A DNA stretch of 64,000 bases from Candidatus Contendibacter sp. (GTDB taxonomy: Bacteria > Pseudomonadota > Gammaproteobacteria > Competibacterales > Competibacteraceae): the NCBI GenBank assembly GCA_029624765.1, contig JARSSO010000030.1:25998-89997 (forward strand). The letters are read 5' to 3'. A program made the translations under genes and the position numbers. Below are positions 43,214 to 50,745 of the stretch, one piece after another (within the stretch, counting starts at the first letter, position 1; each line of letters begins with the position of its first letter). The notes under the pieces are model-generated. The model made no database searches and was not told the origin of the DNA. It saw nothing but the letters and a program-made list of their open reading frames with translations.

Positions 43214-43972
43214 TCAACCCGCGCGGCTGATCGCGAACGGCGCGAACGCCTGGCAGACCGGCATCACTTCCAGGGTGTTGACGTTGACGTGGGCCGGGCG
43301 GGTCGCCACCCAGTAGACGGTGTCGGCGATGTCCTCGGCTTGCAGCGGCTGAGTTCCCGTGTAGAACCGGGCGGCCTTGTCGCTTTCTCCCTTGAAGCGC
43401 ACCAGCGAAAATTCGGTTTCCGCCAACCCCGGTTCGATGTTGGTCACCCGTACCCGGCTGCCCAGCAGGTCGGCGCGCAGATTGAGCGAGAACTGGCGGA
43501 CGAAGGCCTTGGTGGCGCCGTAGACATTGCCGCCGGGGTAGGGGTAATTGCCGGCCACCGAGCCGATGTTGACGATATGGCCACGGTCGCGGGCCACCAT
43601 GCCGGGCAGAATGGCGCGGGTGCAGTACAGCAGGCCCTTGATGTTGGTGTCCACCATCCGCTGCCAGTCGTCCATGGCGCAGCGCTGGGCCGGTTCCAGG
43701 CCGAGCGCCAGTCCGGCGTTGTTGACCAGCAGCTCCACCTCGGCGAAATCGGCGGGCAGGGCGGCGACGGCGGCGGTCACCGCCGCTTCGTCGCGCACGT
43801 CGAGTACGACAGCGTGAACCGGGACGGTCGCGGCCAGTTCGGCGCGCAGGGCCTCCAGGCGATCCCGGCGCCGGCCACAGACGATCAGACTCCAGCCGTG
43901 GGCGGCGAACCGGCGGGCGCAGGCGGCGCCAAAGCCGGAGGTAACGCCGGTTATGAAAGCAATCTGGGACAT
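43214..43972 (-). CDS. Short-chain dehydrogenase/reductase (YdfG-like)
   Basis: This 252-residue classical SDR has the cofactor motif I-T-G-V-T-S-G-F-G-A-A-C near the start, N-N-A-G-L-A near residue 86, and the catalytic Tyr-x3-Lys in V-Y-G-A-T-K near residues 155-159. R-R-R-D-R-L after beta2 points to NADP. The overall pattern resembles YdfG, an NADP-dependent 3-hydroxy acid/serine dehydrogenase. It is divergent from parE with 164 bp between them that must hold both promoters, and unlinked by strand to the glycan genes. Confidence 0.85.
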   Translation of the reverse strand: MSQIAFITGVTSGFGAACARRFAAHGWSLIVCGRRRDRLEALRAELAATVPVHAVVLDVRDEAAVTAAVAALPADFAEVELLVNNAGLALGLEPAQRCAMDDWQRMVDTNIKGLLYCTRAILPGMVARDRGHIVNIGSVAGNYPYPGGNVYGATKAFVRQFSLNLRADLLGSRVRVTNIEPGLAETEFSLVRFKGESDKAARFYTGTQPLQAEDIADTVYWVATRPAHVNVNTLEVMPVCQAFAPFAISRAG

Positions 43973-44136
43973 CGGGGTTCTCGCGGGTTGGGAATGAGGG
44001 ACGCATTATGCGGCAAGCCGCGACCCGGATGGAGACCGGCCCGGTTCTGGAGCTTGAGCGCCGCCGCCGCTCTGGACGCCGCCACCCCCTTCGGCTAGGG
44101 TAAGCGCCCAAATTCGCCATTCCAGCCTTGTTCCGC

Positions 44137-46026
44137 ATGAACGCCACGACCTACGACGCCTCCGCGATTGAAGTTCTCAGCGGCCTGGACCCGGTTCGCA
44201 AGCGGCCGGGGATGTACACCGACACCACCCGGCCCAATCACCTGGCCCAGGAAGTCATCGACAACAGCGTGGATGAGGCCCTGGCCGGCCACGCCACGAC
44301 GGTGACGGTCATTCTGTACGCCGACGGCTCGCTGTCGGTGGCCGACGACGGGCGCGGGATGCCGGTGGATCTGCATCCCGAGGAGGGTATTCCCGGCGTC
44401 GAACTGATCCTGACCCGGTTGCACGCCGGCGGCAAGTTCTCCGACCGCAATTACCGCTTCGCCGGCGGCCTGCATGGGGTGGGGGTGTCGGTGGTGAACG
44501 CGCTGTCCAGTCATCTTGAAGTGTGGGTCAAGCGCGGCGGCAAGGAATACAACATGGCTTTCGCCGGCGGCGACAAGGTGTCCGATCTGGAGGAGATCGG
44601 CGCCGCGCCGCGCCGCGCGACCGGCACCACCCTGCGCTTCTGGCCGGACCCTCGTTACTTCGACTCGCCCAAGTTTTCCGTGCCCCGGCTCAAGCACGTC
44701 CTGCGGGCCAAGGCGGTGCTGTGTCCGGGGTTGAAGGTCGCGTTTACCGACGAGGCCAGCGGCGAACGGATCGCCTGGCATTACGAGGACGGCCTTACCG
44801 ATTATCTCAAGGAGGCGCTGGGCGCGGCGCCGCTGCTGCCCGATCCGCCGTTCGTCGGCCACGTCGGCGGCGAGCGCGAAACCGCCGACTGGGCCTTGAC
44901 CTGGTTGCCGGAGGGTGGTGAGCCGGTCGCGGAAAGCTACGTCAACCTGATTCCGACCCCGCAGGGCGGCACCCACGTCAACGGGCTGCGGGGTGGACTG
45001 ACCGACGCGGTGCGCGAGTTTTGCGAGTTTCGCAACCTGGCGCCGCGCGGGTTGCGGATCGCGCCGGAGGATGTGTGGGATGGCTGTTGCTACGTGCTGT
45101 CGGTCCGGCTGCGGGACCCGCAGTTTTCCGGCCAGACCAAGGAACGGCTGTCCTCGCGGGAATGCGCGGTGTTCGTGGCCGGAGTGGTCAAGGATGCGCT
45201 CAGTCTGTGGCTGAACCAGCATCCCGAGACCGGCGAGCGCATCGCCCAACTGGCGCTGGCGAACGCGCAGAAACGCTCGCGGGCGGCGCGCAGGGTGGTG
45301 CGCAAGCAGGTGACCAGCGGTCCGGCGCTGCCCGGCAAGCTGACCGATTGCGCCGCGCAGGACTTGGCTCGCGCCGAGCTGTTCCTGGTGGAGGGCGACT
45401 CCGCCGGCGGCTCCGCCAAGCAGGCCCGCAACCGCGAGTTTCAGGCGGTGATGCCGTTGCGCGGCAAGATTCTCAATACCTGGGAGGTGGATTCGGCCGA
45501 GGTGATGGCGTCGCAGGAAGTCCACGACATCGCGGTGGCGATTGGGGTCGATCCCGGTTCCAGCGAGTTGAACGGTTTGCGCTACGGCAAGGTCTGCATC
45601 CTCGCCGACGCCGATTCCGACGGCCTGCACATCGCCACCCTGTTGTGCGCGCTGTTCGTTCGCCATTTCCGGCCGCTGGTCGAAGCCGGCCACGTTCACG
45701 TCGCCATGCCGCCGCTGTTTCGGATCGATGTCGGCAAGGAGGTGTTTTACGCCCTGGACGAGGCGGAGAAGCAGGGCGTTCTCGACCGGATCGCCGCCGA
45801 GAAGAAGAAGGGCAGGGTCAACGTCACCCGGTTCAAGGGCCTGGGCGAGATGAATCCGCTGCAACTGCGGGAGACGACCATGGACCCCGCCACCCGCCGA
45901 CTGGTGCAACTGACCTTGGATGTCGGCGACGATACCTTGGCCCTTATGGATATGCTGCTGGCGAAGAAACGGGCCGGGGACCGGAAGAACTGGCTGGAGG
46001 AGAAGGGCAATCTGGCGGAGGTGTAG
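44137..46026 (+). CDS. parE: DNA topoisomerase IV subunit B
   Basis: This is a 629-residue type IIA topoisomerase ATPase subunit from the ATG at 44137. Visible are the GHKL Asn/Asp motifs (E-V-I-D-N-S-V-D-E-A-L-A-G, D-D-G-R-G-M-P), G-L-H-G-V-G-V-S-V-V-N-A-L-S, and the TOPRIM E-G-D-S-A-G-G-S-A-K with D-A-D-S-D-G-L-H. The length and lack of the GyrB-specific insertion favour ParE over GyrB. No parC is in the window. Confidence 0.92.
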   Translation: MNATTYDASAIEVLSGLDPVRKRPGMYTDTTRPNHLAQEVIDNSVDEALAGHATTVTVILYADGSLSVADDGRGMPVDLHPEEGIPGVELILTRLHAGGKFSDRNYRFAGGLHGVGVSVVNALSSHLEVWVKRGGKEYNMAFAGGDKVSDLEEIGAAPRRATGTTLRFWPDPRYFDSPKFSVPRLKHVLRAKAVLCPGLKVAFTDEASGERIAWHYEDGLTDYLKEALGAAPLLPDPPFVGHVGGERETADWALTWLPEGGEPVAESYVNLIPTPQGGTHVNGLRGGLTDAVREFCEFRNLAPRGLRIAPEDVWDGCCYVLSVRLRDPQFSGQTKERLSSRECAVFVAGVVKDALSLWLNQHPETGERIAQLALANAQKRSRAARRVVRKQVTSGPALPGKLTDCAAQDLARAELFLVEGDSAGGSAKQARNREFQAVMPLRGKILNTWEVDSAEVMASQEVHDIAVAIGVDPGSSELNGLRYGKVCILADADSDGLHIATLLCALFVRHFRPLVEAGHVHVAMPPLFRIDVGKEVFYALDEAEKQGVLDRIAAEKKKGRVNVTRFKGLGEMNPLQLRETTMDPATRRLVQLTLDVGDDTLALMDMLLAKKRAGDRKNWLEEKGNLAEV

Positions 46027-46033
46027 GTTTTTA

Positions 46034-46062
46034 TCCACGGAAAACACGGAAGGCACGGAAGG
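46034..46062 (+). repeat. CACGGAA short direct repeats behind parE
   Basis: Three spaced CACGGAA units lie between parE and the secreted protein gene. This motif is a common dispersed low-complexity repeat. The remaining 188 bp of the gap show no gene and no clear promoter. Confidence 0.5.
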
Positions 46063-46214
46063 GGCGGAACGGTAGGGGCTGACGATGACGACCGGCAACC
46101 GTATTTTACGCGCTGTATCTTGCCCATCCTGGATTCAGCATCTACGTTTATGGATGCCGCTCCCGTGGCGGCGTGATCCAACCTGAAACGATGACCCCCG
46201 AAGGAGATATGAGG

Positions 46215-46718
46215 ATGAAAAAGCAGTTGCTGATGGGCGTGGCCGGGCTGTGCGCGATGGGACTGTCTGCTGGCGTTTGGGCGGCCGACGCCGCGACAGC
46301 CGACGAAGTCGTTGCCAAGACCAAGGAAGCCGCCGCCGCCGTCAAGGCGAGCAGCGCCGATGTCGTTCTGTCGGAATTCGACAAGAAGGACGGCAAGTGG
46401 GCCTGGAAGGATACCTATGTGTTCGTGCTCGACTGCACCGCCGGCACCGTCAAGGCTCATCCGAATGAGAAGGTCAAGGGCATGAAGCTGACCGATCTCA
46501 AGGACAAGGCTACCGACAAGGAATTTGGCACCGCCCTATGCAATGCCGCCAAGGGCGCCAAGGGTGGCTGGGTCGAGTACATGTGGACCAAGCCCGGCGC
46601 CGAAGGCAACCATCGCAAGGTTGCTTATATTCTGTCCGCTGGCAATTATCAGGTGGCCGCTGGCGTCTACGACGACAAGATGACCACCAAGGAACTGGAA
46701 GCCAAGAGCGCCAAGTAA
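46215..46718 (+). CDS. Secreted single Cache-like domain protein
   Basis: This is a 167-residue protein from the ATG at 46215, eight bases after AGGAG; upstream in-frame ATGs at 46173 and 46209 are badly spaced. A signal peptide ends near residue 21 (S-A-G-V-W-A-A-D). The mature part (Y-V-F-V-L-D-C-T-A-G-T-V-K-A-H-P, then G-G-W-V-E-Y-M-W-T-K-P-G and K-V-A-Y-I-L-S-A-G-N-Y) has the periplasmic single-Cache fold pattern used to bind small carboxylates or amines. No membrane anchor or output domain follows, so it would be a free periplasmic ligand binder. Partner unknown. Confidence 0.74.
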   Translation: MKKQLLMGVAGLCAMGLSAGVWAADAATADEVVAKTKEAAAAVKASSADVVLSEFDKKDGKWAWKDTYVFVLDCTAGTVKAHPNEKVKGMKLTDLKDKATDKEFGTALCNAAKGAKGGWVEYMWTKPGAEGNHRKVAYILSAGNYQVAAGVYDDKMTTKELEAKSAK

Positions 46719-46825
46719 GCCCGCCGACCCCATCGCGTTTCGTCCCCGCCTCTGGCCTTCCCGCCAGCAGCGAAGCGCGGTGGGTTCCGATTTTTGATTG
46801 GGGAATAGTCGTTGTGGAACAGCAG

Positions 46826-49800
46826 ATGAGGGGAAATAGCCGGACTGGCCGGTTGGCTGGGAGCGGATCGCGCTGGTTTTTTTTCCTGTTTCTCATCGTC
46901 GTTTTGTTGCCCATTGGTCCCGCCTTGGCCCAGGACGCGGGTCAGGTGGTGAGTGTTCTGGGCGGCGCGGAGGTTTGGCGCGACGGTCGCTGGCAGGCGA
47001 TTGATGACGGCGCGACACTGGCGCCCGGCGAGGTGGTGCGGACCGGCGAGGGCGGCCGGCTGGCGATCCTGCTGGCCAATGGCGTCCAACTCAAGCTCAA
47101 CGCCAACAGCCAACTGGAACTCAAGCAGGTCAATCCGCCGACGGAAGGGTTCGCGCCCACCGCCACCCAGGTGGTGCGCAATATTCTGCGCATGCTGAAC
47201 GGCGAAATCTGGGTCCGCAACGGCGGCGAACCCCTGGAAATTCAGACCGTGCCAGCCACCGCCACCATTCGTGGCACCGAATTCAACCTGGCGGTCGATC
47301 CGGGCGATACGGCGCGACTGGCGGTGCTCAATGGCCTGGTCGAGTTCAGCAATCCCCAGGGCAGCGTGCTGGTGGCGGCCAACGAACAGGCCAGCGTCAA
47401 GCTTGGCGAGGCGCCGCGCAAGACGGTGTTGCTCAATCCACTCGATGCGGTGCAATGGTCGCTGTACTACCCGGACCCGGTTGGCCCTGCCGCCGCACCA
47501 GTGCGCGACCCGCAATCCCCCCGCTACTGGACTCAGGCCGCCCAGGCCGAGCTATTGCGGGGGCGGCCGTCGGAAGCCCGGCGGGCGCTCGACCGGGCGC
47601 TGGCGCTCGATCCCAACGACGCGGCGGCGTACAGTCTGCGTTCCAATATCGAGCTGGTGCAGAACCGCAAGGCGGAGGCGCGGGCGGACGCCGAGCGGGC
47701 GGTGGCCGCTGATCCGAAGTCGTCGGTGGGGTATCTCAGTCTGAGCCTGGCGCGACAGGCCGAGTTCGATCTGAACGGCGCGCTGGCCGCCGCCCGGCAG
47801 GCGGTCAAGCACGATCCGGCTAATGTCCGGGCGCTGATTCAGGAAAGCAGCCTGCTGTTTGGCATGGGCCGGATGAAAGAGGCGGTGAAGGTGGCGGAGC
47901 GGGCGCGGCAACAGGCGCCGGACGACGCCATGGTCAATACGGTCTGGGGCTTCCTGCAACTGGCGCGCTACCGTCCGGATGACGCCCGGGATGCGTTCCA
48001 GGCCGCCATTGGCCAGGATTCGACCCTGGGCCTGCCGCATCTGGGGTTGAGCTTGGTGCTGTTCCAGCGCAATCAGACCGACGCGGCGGTGGCCGAGATG
48101 CGCAAGGCGACCCTGCTGGAGCCGATGGTGTCGCTGTACAACAGCTATCTCGGCAAGGCGTTTTACGAGGTCAAGGACGACCGGCGAGCGCAAAAGTATC
48201 TCGACGCGGCCAAGCAACTCGATCCCCGCGATCCCACGCCCTGGTTTTACAACGCCATCCGCTTGCAGAGCATCAACCGTCCCGTCGAAGCGGTACAGGA
48301 ATTGCAAAAATCCATCGAACTCAACGATGACCGAGGCGTGTACCGTTCGCGGTTGTTGCTGGATGAAGATCTGGCCGCCAGGGCTGCTACCTTGGGACGC
48401 ATCTACAACGAAGTGGGCTTTACCGAACTGGGTCTGCAAGAAGGCTGGCAGTCGGTTACCCGCGATCCGACCAATTACTCGGCCCATCGGCTGCTGGCGG
48501 ATTCCTACGCGGCGTTTCCTAATGTGGAGGCGGCGCGAGCGAGCGAGTTGTTGCAAGCGCAGTTGTTGCAACCGGTCAACATCACGCCAGTTTCACCGCG
48601 AATGGCGGAAACCAAGCTGTTGATTCCCAGCGGCGGGCCGATTACTCCTTCTCTGTACGAGTTCAATCCGCTGTTCGTGCAGAATCAGCCCACACTCTTT
48701 TTCTCGGGGCTGGGCGGCAGTCAGGATACGTGGGGCGATGAGTTGATCTTGTCCGGCTTGGGGGATCAGTTTTCCTACAGCCTTGGCCAGTTTCACTATC
48801 AGAGCAATGGCTACCGGGATAATAACGATTTGAAGAACGATCTCTACAATCTGTTCACGCAAGTTGCAATTAGCCCGGATTTCAATCTTCAGGTCGAGTA
48901 CCGGCATCGGGAAACGACGACTGGCGATTTAGCTTCCCGGTTCGACGGCACGTTCCGTCGGTTTGAACGCAGGGAGATCAATCAGGATACCGCCCGCGTC
49001 GGGGCGCGTTATTCGCTGTCGCCTCAAACCAATATCATCGCCTCCATTATTTATATCGATAGGGATAGCATTACCAATTATCCCAATCTTAATTTAAATA
49101 TTGGAACCAAGGCCCAAGGCTATCAGGCCGAGGCCCAACTGTTGTATAAGACTAGTTATTTTAATTTTATTTCCGGTTTTGGCACCTATTTGCTCAACCA
49201 AGATTCTGTTGGCTTTTCCGAATCATCGGATCGAATCGAACAGGAAATCGCCTACGGTTACGCTAATATTAAATGGCCGGAAAATTTAATCTGGACCGTG
49301 GGTTTGAGCTATCAATCCGACGACAATCCAGTATTAGACCGCAATGAATTGAATCCGAAATTTGGAGTGCAATGGGCGATCAATGATGATCTTTCCTTGC
49401 GAGCCGCCGCCTTTCAGGCAGTCAAACGAACCTATGCTATCGAGCAGACCATTGAGCCGACGCAGGTTGCTGGATTCAATCAGTTTTTCGATAACTTGGA
49501 TGTGACGCTATCCAAGAACTATGGTTTGGGGCTTGATGTTCGACTCAGTAGACAATTTTATGGAGGTTTGGAAGCAGTCAGACGGGATATTGAAGTGCCC
49601 GTTGGCTCGCAGGGATCAGAATTTTTTGAAATAGAGAAAGATCAGGAAGATAACTATCAAGCCTATTTGTACTGGTTGCCGAATCCACAATGGGCGGTTT
49701 CGGCGGCATGGCGTTATGAGCAGTTTAAGCTTCAAGAAGGCCAGTATCTTCGGCAATTGTATTTTGCGACTCCCGTTGAGTTGAAAACTATCAGTATTCC

Positions 49801-50116
49801 CCTGGCTATTCGCTACTTTAATCCCTCCGGTTTTTTTGCGGGACTGGGCGTGACTTACGTGAATCAGGATATTCAAAATCTTGATCCACAGTCGCTGACT
49901 GTGTTACCGACCCAGAACGAGGATTTCGTTTTGGTGGATGCCAGCCTAGGCTATCGCCTGCCCAAGCGCTGGGGAATTGTCGCTCTCGAAGCCAGAAACT
50001 TGTTCGATCAGCAATTTTATTTTCAGGACTACAGTTTCCAAAATGTTAATCCAGGCGTAAATCCCCGATTTATCCCGGAACGAACCTTGTATGCCCGGTT
50101 TGTTCTGAATTTCTAG
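46826..50116 (+). CDS. FecR-TPR-outer-membrane beta-barrel fusion protein
   Basis: This is a 1,096-residue protein read from ATG 46826; GTG 46814 is the alternative. A signal peptide (F-F-F-L-F-L-I-V-V-L-L-P, cut after A-L-A) is followed by a FecR domain (residues about 40-150, with A-T-I-R-G-T-E-F-N-L-A-V). At least seven TPR units come next (about 210-540) and then a beta-rich region of about 500 residues ending A-R-F-V-L-N-F, the outer-membrane assembly signal. TPR plus barrel recalls PgaA/PelB/BcsC exporters; the barrel also resembles TonB receptors but no plug is visible. The barrel half is AT-richer than the front half. Two small protein genes follow. Confidence 0.75.
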   Translation: MRGNSRTGRLAGSGSRWFFFLFLIVVLLPIGPALAQDAGQVVSVLGGAEVWRDGRWQAIDDGATLAPGEVVRTGEGGRLAILLANGVQLKLNANSQLELKQVNPPTEGFAPTATQVVRNILRMLNGEIWVRNGGEPLEIQTVPATATIRGTEFNLAVDPGDTARLAVLNGLVEFSNPQGSVLVAANEQASVKLGEAPRKTVLLNPLDAVQWSLYYPDPVGPAAAPVRDPQSPRYWTQAAQAELLRGRPSEARRALDRALALDPNDAAAYSLRSNIELVQNRKAEARADAERAVAADPKSSVGYLSLSLARQAEFDLNGALAAARQAVKHDPANVRALIQESSLLFGMGRMKEAVKVAERARQQAPDDAMVNTVWGFLQLARYRPDDARDAFQAAIGQDSTLGLPHLGLSLVLFQRNQTDAAVAEMRKATLLEPMVSLYNSYLGKAFYEVKDDRRAQKYLDAAKQLDPRDPTPWFYNAIRLQSINRPVEAVQELQKSIELNDDRGVYRSRLLLDEDLAARAATLGRIYNEVGFTELGLQEGWQSVTRDPTNYSAHRLLADSYAAFPNVEAARASELLQAQLLQPVNITPVSPRMAETKLLIPSGGPITPSLYEFNPLFVQNQPTLFFSGLGGSQDTWGDELILSGLGDQFSYSLGQFHYQSNGYRDNNDLKNDLYNLFTQVAISPDFNLQVEYRHRETTTGDLASRFDGTFRRFERREINQDTARVGARYSLSPQTNIIASIIYIDRDSITNYPNLNLNIGTKAQGYQAEAQLLYKTSYFNFISGFGTYLLNQDSVGFSESSDRIEQEIAYGYANIKWPENLIWTVGLSYQSDDNPVLDRNELNPKFGVQWAINDDLSLRAAAFQAVKRTYAIEQTIEPTQVAGFNQFFDNLDVTLSKNYGLGLDVRLSRQFYGGLEAVRRDIEVPVGSQGSEFFEIEKDQEDNYQAYLYWLPNPQWAVSAAWRYEQFKLQEGQYLRQLYFATPVELKTISIPLAIRYFNPSGFFAGLGVTYVNQDIQNLDPQSLTVLPTQNEDFVLVDASLGYRLPKRWGIVALEARNLFDQQFYFQDYSFQNVNPGVNPRFIPERTLYARFVLNF

Positions 50117-50139
50117 TCCATAACCAAGGAGAAAAACCG

Positions 50140-50364
50140 ATGAATTTGACTGGCGTTGAAGTTAATGTTTCCGCTGATGATCTGTTGAAGAAACTGCCGC
50201 CCAGTACGGTGATAGCAGTGATTTCCGATGACAAGGGCCAGATAAGAACGGTAAAAGTGGATCACGATTCCATTCCAAAAAATGAATCCTTTATAAAGGT
50301 GGCTGGTGGCTGCTTTGTGCCGGTTAATGGTCGGCTGGTATGGGTAAACCCTTGCCCGTATTGA
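50140..50364 (+). CDS. Small protein with WVNPC tail (paralogue 1)
   Basis: This 74-residue protein starts 24 bases after the barrel gene behind AAGGAG. It has no signal peptide. It begins L-T-G-V-E-V, has P-P-S-T-V-I-A-V-I-S-D-D in the middle, and ends G-G-C-F-V-P-V-N-G-R-L-V-W-V-N-P-C-P-Y. The same pattern recurs in the protein at 50462. The two Cys, 16 residues apart, could form a disulfide. I do not recognise the family. Confidence 0.65.
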   Translation: MNLTGVEVNVSADDLLKKLPPSTVIAVISDDKGQIRTVKVDHDSIPKNESFIKVAGGCFVPVNGRLVWVNPCPY

Positions 50365-50399
50365 TTTGATGAGCCATCTTTAATCCGGTTAAAATTCCC

Positions 50400-50421
50400 C
50401 CCGGCTCACTGCTGAGCCGGG
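50400..50421 (+). terminator. Hairpin between the two small genes, possible terminator/attenuator
   Basis: Perfect 9-bp arms CCCGGCTCA and TGAGCCGGG flank a four-base CTGC loop, followed by ATTTTGG. The T-run is short, so partial termination or mRNA stabilisation between the two paralogues is more likely than full termination. Confidence 0.6.
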
Positions 50422-50461
50422 ATTTTGGTGTCAATCTGTATTTTGCATGGGAGGATCAGTC

Positions 50462-50704
50462 GTGAAGAAACTAGCTCTTGTGATGGCCGTTGCTGGTGCG
50501 CTGTGCAGTTTTTCTGCCTTTGGGCAAGGACTAAAGGGATTGACTGGTGTTGAGGTTTCCTCTAAAGCTTTGTCTAAAGTGATTCCACATAATATGGTTC
50601 TGGCGGTTATCTTGGATGACGAAGAATCCGATACGGCACAGACGCAAAGTGGGTGTTGGAAACGTATCGATGGTCAATTGATATGGGTTAATCCATGTTG
50701 GTGA
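50462..50704 (+). CDS. Small secreted protein with WVNPC tail (paralogue 2)
   Basis: This is an 80-residue protein from GTG 50462, placed behind GGGAGG. Unlike paralogue 1 it has a signal peptide (K-K-L-A-L-V-M-A-V-A-G-A-L, cut near F-G-Q). The mature part repeats the same landmarks, L-T-G-V-E-V, V-L-A-V-I-L-D-D and C-W-K-R-I-D-G-Q-L-I-W-V-N-P-C-W, with a shorter middle. It could be a periplasmic or exported peptide that acts with the barrel protein upstream or the sensor kinase downstream. Confidence 0.65.
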   Translation: MKKLALVMAVAGALCSFSAFGQGLKGLTGVEVSSKALSKVIPHNMVLAVILDDEESDTAQTQSGCWKRIDGQLIWVNPCW

Positions 50705-50745
50705 TGGAACCATGCCTATGCTGAATTGATCAGCTACTTTAAGCC

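Noticed and set aside
44095..46098. Frame of 667 codons antisense to parE
   Set aside because: It mirrors parE codon bias and has no recognisable domain.
46090..46210. Binding half-site (TGAAACG) for the CHASE2-linked regulator upstream of the Cache-like gene
   Set aside because: Only one half of the palindrome is present and there is no -24/-12 match, so chance is likely.
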